From: Firmicutes bacterium UBA5286
GTDB lineage: Bacteria > Bacillota > Proteinivoracia > UBA4975
Assembly: GCA_002408465.1 (NCBI GenBank)
Contig: DHSM01000012.1
Span: 1 to 54,397, forward strand
Reading direction: 5' to 3'
DNA length: 54,397 bases
Position numbers and translations under genes: made by a program. A model generated the notes under the pieces. It was given only the letters and a program-made list of their open reading frames with translations, was not told the origin of the DNA and made no database searches. Below are positions 41,411 to 48,628 of this stretch, piece after piece; position 1 is the first letter of the stretch, and every line of letters begins with the position of its first letter.

Positions 41411-41718
41411 CTGCCCCTGGGCCAGACCAGGGGCTGGAGAATGGCAAGGACCAAGGCAAGAGCCGCCAGGCCGTCAAATTGAATGCCCAACAGGGCAAAT
41501 TGCTGGCTGATGTCCAGCTTGAGAAAAGATGCAGCCAGGCTGAGACTGATATAAATTCCCCCTGCATTTGCCACTACGTTTTTTATCTCCTTGGAGAGAA
41601 AAGTATCCTGCACTTCCGGGGACAGCCTCTGTCTCTTCTTGACATTGCCCATCCGCAGCCAGGCGCCGAGCACTACCATGGCGATAGCCAGAACCAGGAG
41701 CAATATACCAAATAGCAC
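41407..41718 (-). CDS. Small membrane protein of unknown function
   Basis: A 103-residue protein with two or three predicted membrane helices: residues 1-20 (Leu-Phe-Gly-Ile-Leu-Leu-Leu-Val-Leu), about 53-70, and about 80-98 (Leu-Ala-Ala-Leu-Ala-Leu-Val-Leu). The start is GTG 41718. The ribosome site GGGAGGTG lies inside a hairpin that also covers the start codon. I do not recognise the family. It is a separate unit from yerC, whose terminator lies about 60 bases upstream of this gene. Confidence 0.65.
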   Translation of the reverse strand: MLFGILLLVLAIAMVVLGAWLRMGNVKKRQRLSPEVQDTFLSKEIKNVVANAGGIYISLSLAASFLKLDISQQFALLGIQFDGLAALALVLAILQPLVWPRGS

Positions 41719-41740
41719 CGGAAAACACCTCCCGGTGCTA
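41713..41740 (-). promoter_or_regulatory. Hairpin enclosing the ribosome site and start of the 41407-41718 gene
   Basis: TAGCACCGG and CCGGTGCTA (41713-41721 with 41732-41740) form a perfect 9-base-pair stem with a ten-base loop. The ribosome site lies in the loop and its edge; the GTG start lies in the arm. On the plus strand TTCTATTTTT follows, so it might alternatively act as a terminator there. Confidence 0.6.
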
Positions 41741-41779
41741 TTCTATTTTTCGGCGGGCAGCTTTAGACCCGGGCGCTTA

Positions 41780-41817
41780 GAAAAAATCTGCCTTGCTGTC
41801 AGAGACCGCAAGGCAGA
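41780..41817 (-). terminator. Terminator of yerC
   Basis: TCTGCCTTGC and GCAAGGCAGA (41787-41796 with 41808-41817) pair perfectly over ten bases; on the minus strand TTTTTT follows (41781-41786). It lies six bases after the yerC stop. Confidence 0.92.
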
Positions 41818-41822
41818 ACAGT

Positions 41823-42116
41823 TTACTCTTTGTAGATGCGCTGAAGAATTTCCTTATAGCCACCTTCGCCGTATTCCAGACAGCGTTTGACCCGGCTGAT
41901 AGTAGCGGTGCTGGCGCCGGTAGCTTCTTCAATTCTTTGGTAAGTAGATTTTTCGCTGAGCATGCGCGCGACTTCCAGCCGTTGGGCAAGAGACTTTACC
42001 TCATTAACAGTGCACAGATCTTCAAAGAACCGATAGCACTCATCTATATCCTTCAGAGACAGGATACATTGAAATAATTGCTTAATATGCTTCTCTTCTA
42101 ACTTCTCCAGTTGCAT
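41823..42116 (-). CDS. yerC: TrpR-like protein YerC
   Basis: A 97-residue helical protein. The TrpR/YerC-YecD superfamily signature is present: Leu-Ala-Gln-Arg-Leu-Glu-Val-Ala-Arg-Met-Leu, then Ser-Thr-Tyr-Gln-Arg-Ile-Glu-Glu-Ala-Thr-Gly-Ala-Ser-Thr-Ala-Thr-Ile-Ser-Arg-Val-Lys-Arg, a helix-turn-helix that binds DNA in TrpR. In Bacillus subtilis yerC lies close to pcrB, pcrA and ligA, and the same neighbourhood is seen here. Its target genes are not known from sequence. GGGGATC precedes the ATG. Confidence 0.88.
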   Translation of the reverse strand: MQLEKLEEKHIKQLFQCILSLKDIDECYRFFEDLCTVNEVKSLAQRLEVARMLSEKSTYQRIEEATGASTATISRVKRCLEYGEGGYKEILQRIYKE

Positions 42117-42211
42117 AATGATCCCCCTATGGTTGTGAAATTAGTATCAATTATTATCTTCGCTATAACACTTTAAATTCCTGCAGAAGAAAAAGATTTT
42201 TCCTATCACTT

Positions 42212-44083
42212 TTAAGGCAGATAGTAGATAAGGCTGGCGCTTTCGGCAAAACCATTACCGGCATAGCTGTCTAGGAGCTGATAATTATTTTTCCCTGCCG
42301 CCATTATTTTTCCCGAAGCCGCCGTCCAATTACCCAGGAGCTGATAATCAATGATCTCTCCGGTCTTCAAATCATAACCCATGAGCTTCGAGACATCGAA
42401 CTCCAGGGACTCCGGTGTCCAGTAAAAAACCCTGTCATTCCTCCAGCCCAGAAACTTGCCCTTGGCTTCTGTGTACAGCAACTCGCCGCCGGTCCAAAAA
42501 CGAATCTGCCCATGTATATCGAAGATAAGGCCGCTGCCGTCTGGAATCCAGCCCAGTATATCTCCAGGCGCAGACAATTCTAAAGTCTTTTCTCCCTTGA
42601 GCATCCAGAATTTATTTTTCCCGCTCCAGGCAAGGGCGCCTTCCGGTCCTGGAAAAAGGGATTCTGCCCAAACGGGCACAGGTTCTTCCTCGGGGGTCAA
42701 GATTTCTCCTGTCTCGATATTATACACAAGATAAGGGCCAATGGCGCAATATATATCAGTCATCTCCCGAATCCAAAGGGTATTGGGACCGTGCCAGCCC
42801 AGCACTTTATAAGTCTGCCCGCCAAAATCAAGATCTCTGCATATACCTTCCCCGGCGCTGTAGCATTTCGTATCCCCGTTATACTCATAGTACAAAACAA
42901 ACTTACTTGAATCAGGTGTCCAAAACACAACAGCGCCAAAATAATCCTGAGAAACAAATTCTGCTTCTCCGCCCTGAATATTGTTGATATAGATGCCGGA
43001 GGTGGTTCCTCTTATTATTCTTTTCCCGTCCGGGGAAATGCTGACAACAAACCCGGGCAGGCGCAGGCAGGGCTGAGGCCCCTTTAATGCTGCCTGCGCT
43101 GCCTGCACCATATCAGGGTAATAGTTGCGCTGCTCAAGCCAGTCGAGGATGACTTGGCACTTTGCGGGCTGATCGGTACAGGTCAAGGCAAGATTCATAA
43201 GCTCTTGGGGTTCCAGATTAACAAAATCCCCCTGATCCAGACTGTCGGTGTTTTGTAACAGCGTCAGTTTTAATTGTGAATAAAAGGGAGCTGCGCTGTC
43301 ATCTACGGCATATTGCTGTTCCCATCTACGGAGAAATGCCAGTCCCGCTGCCGGTTCCAGCAAATGGACGTGATTAATAGCCAGGTAGGCATCCCCGGGA
43401 TGCTTTTCCCTGAGGGAGTCCAGGGCAGCCGGCGGGGCCCTATGCAATACCCAATACCGCCAATGCAGCATATAACTATCCCGGATACTGCTGTCAGTGA
43501 GATTATCCAGCATTATCCCGGTGGCCCAAAGAGCATCAACATCTTCATTCAGCCTGGCCAAGGCTTGAAAGATTAAGCTCGGCATCTCAGGCTCAAATTC
43601 AATCGGGGCTTCCATAACCAGCTTTAGAGCCCCAGGGATATGGCTGGCATCTTGATACTCTGCCACCAACTGCAAATATAATACTACAATCTCGGGGCAG
43701 GTGGCTTTAGCTTCAAGCCGCTGGCTCAGGAGTTCCAGAACCTGCTTCGCCTGGGCTGGAGACAGCTTATTAGAAAGGAGCCAATCATCCACTAGCAAAG
43801 TCAGACTGGAGATATCGATATCTTCTCCCTCCAGGGCCAGCAGATGGAAGACAGCGGAATCCAGCCTGTTCTGTTTAAGTTCGGCCTTGACCAGCAGTTT
43901 TCTGGCTTCATGCCACTGGGGTTTGCGCTCCAGTTCCCGTTGGAGGCTGCGACTCACTTGGTCATATAAGCCCCGCTGGTACATATCCTCGTATTTTTCC
44001 ATACTGCCGGTGTCAGGCAGCAATAGTAAAATCACAACAACCGCTGCTAAAATTACCGCGCCAATTATCTTGAATCTCTTCAT
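42212..44083 (-). CDS. Membrane-anchored TPR plus beta-propeller protein (paralogue of 13594-15549)
   Basis: A 623-residue protein from the ATG at 44083, which has GGAGG 7 bases upstream. One membrane helix near the N terminus (about residues 7-24) is followed by helical TPR-like repeats (about 28-340). The last 280 residues are propeller-like with Ile-Ser-Pro-Asp-Gly-Lys-Arg-Ile and Trp-Thr-Pro-Asp-Ser-Ser-Lys-Phe blades. Architecture, size and the Lys-Pro-Gln-Trp-(x)-Glu-Ala motif after the first repeat match the gene at 13594. Function unknown, and no catalytic residues are visible. It lies between yerC and the MazG-like gene, on the same strand. Confidence 0.75.
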   Translation of the reverse strand: MKRFKIIGAVILAAVVVILLLLPDTGSMEKYEDMYQRGLYDQVSRSLQRELERKPQWHEARKLLVKAELKQNRLDSAVFHLLALEGEDIDISSLTLLVDDWLLSNKLSPAQAKQVLELLSQRLEAKATCPEIVVLYLQLVAEYQDASHIPGALKLVMEAPIEFEPEMPSLIFQALARLNEDVDALWATGIMLDNLTDSSIRDSYMLHWRYWVLHRAPPAALDSLREKHPGDAYLAINHVHLLEPAAGLAFLRRWEQQYAVDDSAAPFYSQLKLTLLQNTDSLDQGDFVNLEPQELMNLALTCTDQPAKCQVILDWLEQRNYYPDMVQAAQAALKGPQPCLRLPGFVVSISPDGKRIIRGTTSGIYINNIQGGEAEFVSQDYFGAVVFWTPDSSKFVLYYEYNGDTKCYSAGEGICRDLDFGGQTYKVLGWHGPNTLWIREMTDIYCAIGPYLVYNIETGEILTPEEEPVPVWAESLFPGPEGALAWSGKNKFWMLKGEKTLELSAPGDILGWIPDGSGLIFDIHGQIRFWTGGELLYTEAKGKFLGWRNDRVFYWTPESLEFDVSKLMGYDLKTGEIIDYQLLGNWTAASGKIMAAGKNNYQLLDSYAGNGFAESASLIYYLP

Positions 44084-44126
44084 CACTCACCCTCCAAAAA
44101 AAAGCGTTGGTATTTCAGAGATTTCT

Positions 44127-44438
44127 CTAATCAAAGCGCCGGGTGTTGATAGCCTCTTTTTCCCGCATATACTTTTCGATATCATCTATTCCCGCCATAT
44201 TGGCTATGGAGAGAAGAAAAATCAGACAGTCCACTACTTCATAGGCTAAATCCCGGCGGTTTTCTTCGGTAATCCCGCCATTTTTGACCCCCCGCCAGAC
44301 CTCGTGGGCCAATTCCCCCACTTCTTCGGTAAAGAGCACCATTTCCTGCTCAATGTTGGTGCCATCGAAACCCCTGTGTTTTTTCATTTTCTGTATGTAC
44401 TGAATCAGCTCATTTAATTCCATATTTGTCGGCTGCAT
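44127..44438 (-). CDS. MazG-like nucleotide pyrophosphohydrolase
   Basis: A 103-residue all-alpha NTP-pyrophosphatase from the ATG at 44438, with GGGAGGTGG upstream. The metal-binding Glu pattern is present: Phe-Thr-Glu-Glu-Val-Gly-Glu-Leu (about 37-44) and, in the next helix, Glu-Val-Val-Asp-Cys-Leu-Ile-Phe (about 68-75). Such enzymes hydrolyse NTPs to NMP and pyrophosphate and clean damaged nucleotides. It stands 43 bases upstream of the TPR/propeller gene and may share its transcript. Confidence 0.85.
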   Translation of the reverse strand: MQPTNMELNELIQYIQKMKKHRGFDGTNIEQEMVLFTEEVGELAHEVWRGVKNGGITEENRRDLAYEVVDCLIFLLSIANMAGIDDIEKYMREKEAINTRRFD

Positions 44439-44554
44439 TTTGCCACCTCCCATATACCTTATCTTACCAGAAAGGGGCCCTTATTGCATCAGCTTGTAAG
44501 TAACAGCCCGTTCGAGTATCATATATAATAACCAGTTATTTAGGAGGCAGAGAG

Positions 44555-45064
44555 ATGATCACCCAAGTAAGATTTGACGAGTATGCGCCCCAGGCCATGG
44601 AGCAGCTGCGAAAGGGAGGAGCGTTCCTCACCGTCCGCCAAGGAGATAAGCTCAATACCATGACCATTGGCTGGGGGACTATCGGCTATATATGGCGATT
44701 GCCAATCTTCACTGTCCTTGTGCGCCACAATCGCTATACCTACCAACTGCTCAAGGATAACGACAGTTTCAGCGTCAGCATCCCCTTGAATGACAGCCTG
44801 AAAAGCCAACTTGCCTTTTGCGGCTCAAAATCCGGACGGGATATAGACAAATTTATAGCATGCACGCTCAGCCCCCAGCCGGCACAGGTGATTTCCACGC
44901 CGGTTATCGCCGAATGCCCGCTCCATTACGAATGCGCAATTGTCTATGCTCAGCCTATGGAGCTGGGCACTCTGAGCAAGGAAGTCCAGCAAGACTACTA
45001 CCAAGATCAGGCAATCCACACTATCTACTACGGCAAAATTCTTACCAGTTATCTAAATCGTTAA
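44555..45064 (+). CDS. Flavin reductase-like FMN-binding protein
   Basis: A 169-residue protein with the flavin reductase split-barrel pattern: Gly-Ala-Phe-Leu-Thr-Val-Arg, then Asn-Thr-Met-Thr-Ile-Gly-Trp-Gly-Thr (about 34-42) and Val-Leu-Val-Arg-His-Asn-Arg-Tyr-Thr-Tyr near 54-63, resembling the DIM6/NTAB family. It is likely an FMN-binding oxidoreductase; the substrate is unknown. AGGAGG lies 8 bases before the ATG. It is probably transcribed with lysK, 25 bases downstream, but the functional link is unclear. Confidence 0.85.
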   Translation: MITQVRFDEYAPQAMEQLRKGGAFLTVRQGDKLNTMTIGWGTIGYIWRLPIFTVLVRHNRYTYQLLKDNDSFSVSIPLNDSLKSQLAFCGSKSGRDIDKFIACTLSPQPAQVISTPVIAECPLHYECAIVYAQPMELGTLSKEVQQDYYQDQAIHTIYYGKILTSYLNR

Positions 45065-45089
45065 CTTTTACAAATGGAGGCGAACGCAA

Positions 45090-46589
45090 TTGACTAAATT
45101 ATGGCCCCAACAAGAAGCCCAGCGCATTGTCCAGCGCTTTCCCAAGGCAGATACATACCTGCTGGAGACGGGATTCGGACCCTCCGGCCATCCCCACATG
45201 GGCACTGTAGGCGAAGTTGTCCGCACCCATTTTGTCGCCATGGCCCTGGCCGAGCTGGGCAAAAAGTCCGTTGTCGTGGTATTCTCCGATGACATGGACG
45301 GCCTGCGCAAGATTCCGGTAAATATCGACGCCCCCTGGCTCCAGGAGCACCTGGGCAAGCCCGTCTCAGCCATTCCCGATCCTTACGGCTGCTGCGCCAG
45401 TTATTCCGACCATATGAATAAAGAACTGCGGGCAATGCTGGATGACACCGGCATTCCCTACAAATTTGTCTCTTCCTCTGAAGAGTACAAAAAAGGCACA
45501 TATAATCAGGTGATGCAGCTGTCCCTGGCCCGCAACGAGCAAATCCTCAATGTCATCCTGCCCACCCTGCGCCCGGAAAACCGGGAAGACTGGTTTCCAA
45601 TCATGCCGGTGTGCGAAAACTGCGGGCGGGTGAACACGACAAAGGTTCTCGGCTATGATGCTGAAAAGGCAACAGTGGAGTACAACTGCAGCGAAGAGCT
45701 CAAAGGCGCAGAAGGCTGCGGCCATCACGGCAGCCAGCCTGTCGGCGACGGCCGCAGCAAGTTTGGCTGGAAGGTAGACTGGGGCTCCCGCTGGGCAGTC
45801 TTTGGCATCAACTATGAAATGTACGGCAAGGATTTGATTGAGTCCGCCAAACTCTCCAAACAAATCACCAAGATTTTGGGAGGACATCCCCCAGTGGACA
45901 TGTTCTATGAAATGTTCCTGGATGAGTCCGGCCGCAAGATTTCCAAATCTGTGGGCAAGGGCCTGACGGTGGAAAACTTTACCCGCTGGGGCACCCCTGA
46001 ATCCCTCAACTACCTGATGTTCAAAAATCCCCGGCAACAAAAGAAATTATCCAGCGAAACCGTCGTTCAGTACATGGATGAAGTGCTCAAAATGACCCCG
46101 GAAGATCCCGAGTACAAGTACATTTACTTTGCCGGCAGCCGTCCCCAAGTGCCAATAGTCTATTCCGACCTCATCAACATCGTTTCGGCAGTAGGGGTAA
46201 CGGATATCCCGATTTTAAAAGAATTCATCATCGATGTCTACGGCCCGGGAATAGCGAAGAATTGGGATTACGTAGAAGAGCTCCTTACCCCCGCCATCAA
46301 TTACTATACTGATTTTATCCTGCCTCAGCGCAGTTTTCCCACTCTCAGCCCGGAGGAAAACAGACTGCTGGATTTGTTCCTGGACCTTATCAGCCGGGAG
46401 ACCGAGGCCGAAGCCCTGCAAACCGGCACCTATGCCATTGCCAGGGAGAACGGCATTTCCCCTAAGGATTTTTTCCAGCTCCTCTATCGGGTTATGCTGG
46501 GCAAGGCCAGCGGCCCCCGCATCGGCGGCTTCGTGGCCCAGATGGGCACCGACCGAATCCGCAACATCATCAAACAGCACAGAAACTAA
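45090..46589 (+). CDS. lysK: Lysyl-tRNA synthetase, class I (archaeal type)
   Basis: A 499-residue class I LysRS starting at TTG with GGAGG 9 bases upstream. The HIGH-like motif is Gly-His-Pro-His-Met-Gly-Thr (33-39) and the KMSKS-like motif is Lys-Ile-Ser-Lys-Ser (283-287). A zinc part with Cys-Glu-Asn-Cys (about 175) lies between them, and an alpha-helical C-terminal anticodon domain follows. It attaches lysine to tRNA(Lys). Most bacteria use the unrelated class II enzyme; class I occurs in archaea, alphaproteobacteria, spirochaetes and a few Bacillota. Whether a class II copy exists elsewhere cannot be told here. Confidence 0.95.
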   Translation: MTKLWPQQEAQRIVQRFPKADTYLLETGFGPSGHPHMGTVGEVVRTHFVAMALAELGKKSVVVVFSDDMDGLRKIPVNIDAPWLQEHLGKPVSAIPDPYGCCASYSDHMNKELRAMLDDTGIPYKFVSSSEEYKKGTYNQVMQLSLARNEQILNVILPTLRPENREDWFPIMPVCENCGRVNTTKVLGYDAEKATVEYNCSEELKGAEGCGHHGSQPVGDGRSKFGWKVDWGSRWAVFGINYEMYGKDLIESAKLSKQITKILGGHPPVDMFYEMFLDESGRKISKSVGKGLTVENFTRWGTPESLNYLMFKNPRQQKKLSSETVVQYMDEVLKMTPEDPEYKYIYFAGSRPQVPIVYSDLINIVSAVGVTDIPILKEFIIDVYGPGIAKNWDYVEELLTPAINYYTDFILPQRSFPTLSPEENRLLDLFLDLISRETEAEALQTGTYAIARENGISPKDFFQLLYRVMLGKASGPRIGGFVAQMGTDRIRNIIKQHRN

Positions 46590-46622
46590 ATTATCCTCTG
46601 CCGGCGGGCAGAGGATTTTTCT
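46590..46622 (+). terminator. Terminator of lysK
   Basis: ATCCTCTGCC (46593-46602) and GGCAGAGGAT (46607-46616) pair perfectly around GGCG, followed by TTTTTC. Confidence 0.92.
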
Positions 46623-47152
46623 TAAAATATTAAATTTCGCAACAGCCAGAGATTGCCAAGAATCAAAACCAGCGTCGGAACAATCAGGGCCAGAGCCAGC
46701 TGCCGCCGGCGCCCAAACTCATAGAACCAGAGAGCACCCGTCAGCGCTGCCAGGCCTGAGAAGGCGCCCACCCGTTCCCAAGGAGGATTCTCCAGGGGGG
46801 CTGCCAAAACAACCCCATTGGCCTCCTCATTGCCTTGACTGGCAGCAGTATTCTTGGCGACTCCGGCATCATCAACCCCGCGATAATCTTCTGTTAAGGC
46901 TGTTTCGGGACTGGCATCGGCACCACTGGGGAGATCTAAGACGGGGGTGGGACCCCTTCCGGGAAGCAAGGCCACCGTCAGCATGGCAGCAGTCAGCACT
47001 GCCATGGCAGGCTTAAGCCAGCGATGAGCAACATGACCCGTTAGTACCTTCACTCCCTCCAGGCTGGCGCAAAGGCGGCTGCGCAAATTTGCCGGCGGTT
47101 GAATATCAGCTATTCTCTTGGCATCATCACTAAGTCTTTTCTCGATATCCAT
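46622..47152 (-). CDS. Putative anti-sigma factor-like membrane protein
   Basis: A 176-residue protein from the ATG at 47152, overlapping the sigma gene by about 23 bases. It has a cytoplasmic N terminus of about 45 residues, one membrane helix (Pro-Ala-Met-Ala-Val-Leu-Thr-Ala-Ala-Met-Leu, about 48-65), a Pro/Ala/Gly-rich linker of some 60 residues, and two more hydrophobic helices at the C terminus (about 130-170). I see no ZAS zinc motif (His-(x)3-Cys-(x)2-Cys). Role as the partner of the preceding ECF sigma factor is inferred from translational coupling only. Confidence 0.6.
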   Translation of the reverse strand: MDIEKRLSDDAKRIADIQPPANLRSRLCASLEGVKVLTGHVAHRWLKPAMAVLTAAMLTVALLPGRGPTPVLDLPSGADASPETALTEDYRGVDDAGVAKNTAASQGNEEANGVVLAAPLENPPWERVGAFSGLAALTGALWFYEFGRRRQLALALIVPTLVLILGNLWLLRNLIF

Positions 47153-47648
47153 CACCCAACCACCCCTTTAGTTTTTTCAAGCCCTGATGCAGACGGGATT
47201 TGACCGTCCCCACCGGACAGGACTGAATCTCGCTGATTTCCTCAAAGGTCTTGTCGCTATAATAGAAGAGCAGAATTACATCCCGCTGGGCCCCAGGCAG
47301 TTTGTGCACTGCGTTTAAGAGGTCCAAACCCGCTTCGCCGGAATGCTCTGTGGCTTCTTCATATCCTTCAGGGATTAGCTGCCACCGCTTGTTGCGGCGC
47401 AGTTTTGTCAGGCAGCAGCGGACGAGAATTTGATTAGCCCAAGAATAAAAGGACTCATCTTTCTTGAGGGTATGAATGCGGGTATACAAGATGACGATCA
47501 TATCCTGGAGGGCATCGGCAGCGTCCTGCTCATTGCGCATATAGACATAGCTCAGCCCGTAAAATTCCCGTTCCCTGGCCAGGACCAGGTCCAGAAGGGC
47601 TTGCTTGTCTCCTGCCTTGGCCCGCGCCACCCTTTTTAAAGAATCCAC
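47130..47648 (-). CDS. ECF-type RNA polymerase sigma factor
   Basis: A 172-residue sigma factor from GTG 47648 with AGGGAGTG upstream; a longer frame to 47681 has no ribosome site. Region 2 has Tyr-Met-Arg-Asn-Glu-Gln-Asp-Ala-Ala-Asp-Ala-Leu-Gln-Asp (about 36-49) and region 4 has Thr-Phe-Glu-Glu-Ile-Ser-Glu-Ile-(x)3-Pro-Val-Gly-Thr-Val-Lys-Ser-Arg-Leu (about 135-153), a typical helix-turn-helix. It should direct polymerase to a special promoter set in response to an envelope signal held back by the membrane protein encoded next. Confidence 0.9.
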   Translation of the reverse strand: MDSLKRVARAKAGDKQALLDLVLAREREFYGLSYVYMRNEQDAADALQDMIVILYTRIHTLKKDESFYSWANQILVRCCLTKLRRNKRWQLIPEGYEEATEHSGEAGLDLLNAVHKLPGAQRDVILLFYYSDKTFEEISEIQSCPVGTVKSRLHQGLKKLKGWLGDGYREKT

Positions 47649-47744
47649 AGTATCACTCCCTGTGTTATAAATAAGAAGCACCAGCAGTCAATTTAGTTCA
47701 TAAAAAAATCAGCCAATGGTTAGTTCCATTTGGCTGTTTTCCAA

Positions 47745-48017
47745 CTACGGCCCCACTTTCCAGTATTCCGAGCCATCGGAAGTGCAGTCCAGCAGACCGT
47801 TCTCAAAAAGCTCAGAGCGGAGCATGGCAGCCTGATCGAAGCTATGGAACCTGTTAATTATAGCATTAACCTCTTGGAGAGTATAACTTCTGCCAGTTTC
47901 AAACTTAGAAGCTATGTACTCCAAGGCGAGATCCCTGTACCTTCTCCCACAGGGCCAAACCAACAAGCGATCTTCGCTGTCCATGTAGTCCTTCAGTTCC
48001 TGCCTCAGCAGATCCAT
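47745..48017 (-). CDS. DUF2087-like small regulator
   Basis: A 90-residue protein. The pattern Ser-Tyr-Thr-Leu-Gln-Glu-Val-Asn-Ala-Ile-Ile-Asn-Arg-Phe-His, then Ala-Ala-Met-Leu-Arg-Ser-Glu-Leu-(x)-Glu-(x)-Gly-Leu-Leu and the ending Tyr-Trp match DUF2087, a winged-helix-like module often fused to or near regulators. AGGGGG lies 8 bases before the ATG. Single gene; no neighbour overlaps it. Exact function unknown. Confidence 0.75.
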   Translation of the reverse strand: MDLLRQELKDYMDSEDRLLVWPCGRRYRDLALEYIASKFETGRSYTLQEVNAIINRFHSFDQAAMLRSELFENGLLDCTSDGSEYWKVGP

Positions 48018-48137
48018 CAGAAATCCCCCTTTGGGAAGTACATTAGAAAATGTTGCCGTTGTGATAATTATGCTATTCTCTGCCGGCAGGCAAATTTCCT
48101 GCCAAGCAGACTTTCATTATTATACTAAAAGCTGCGC

Positions 48138-48521
48138 CTATTCACCATCCAGCAAGGGCGAGGAAATTAGAAAGTCGGCGGTAGCCTGATTGGTGGCGAC
48201 GGGAATATTTTTTAATGCCGCCACCCGCAGCAGTGCCTTAATATCCGGGTCATGGGGCTGGGAACTCAGCGGGTCCCAAAAAAAGATGAGGATGTCTATC
48301 TCTCCGCCGACAATTTTGCTGCCGATCTGCAGGTCCCCCCCTAAGGGACCGCTGAGAACCCTGTGAATATCCAGTCCGGTCTTGGCGGCAACAACCGAGC
48401 CGGTAGTGCCAGTGGCCCACAGGCTGTAACGGGACAGCTGCTCCCGGTTGGACAGACACCAGTCTACGAGATCGTCTTTGCAGCTGTCATGAGCAATTAA
48501 TGCGATTGCCTTCTTAGCCAA
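48138..48521 (-). CDS. mgsA: Methylglyoxal synthase
   Basis: A 127-residue protein. I choose TTG 48521, ten bases after AGGAG, because the family begins with Ala-(x)-Ala-Leu-Ile-Ala-His-Asp. Catalytic and phosphate-binding motifs are present: His-Asp at the start, Trp-Ala-Thr-Gly-Thr-Thr-Gly, Leu-Ser-Gly-Pro-Leu-Gly-Gly-Asp-Leu-Gln-Ile-Gly, and Phe-Phe-Trp-Asp-Pro-Leu-(x)3-Pro-His-Asp-Pro-Asp. It converts dihydroxyacetone phosphate to methylglyoxal and phosphate, a bypass of lower glycolysis. DHAP could come from glycerol (glpK) or from the methylthioadenosine route proposed for 50782-53781. Confidence 0.93.
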   Translation of the reverse strand: MAKKAIALIAHDSCKDDLVDWCLSNREQLSRYSLWATGTTGSVVAAKTGLDIHRVLSGPLGGDLQIGSKIVGGEIDILIFFWDPLSSQPHDPDIKALLRVAALKNIPVATNQATADFLISSPLLDGE

Positions 48522-48595
48522 ATCCAACCCTCTCCTGTCAACAGTATTTCCTAACATGTATCTTTTCCACTGGCATCTCGTTTTTTCCTGCAAAA

Positions 48596-48625
48596 TCAAA
48601 AAAAATCCGGCCGTCAGGCCGGATT
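48596..48625 (-). terminator. Terminator after the lipoprotein gene at 48629
   Basis: AATCCGGCC (48604-48612) and GGCCGGATT (48617-48625) pair perfectly around GTCA; TTTTTTTT follows on the minus strand. Confidence 0.92.
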
Positions 48626-48628
48626 TAA

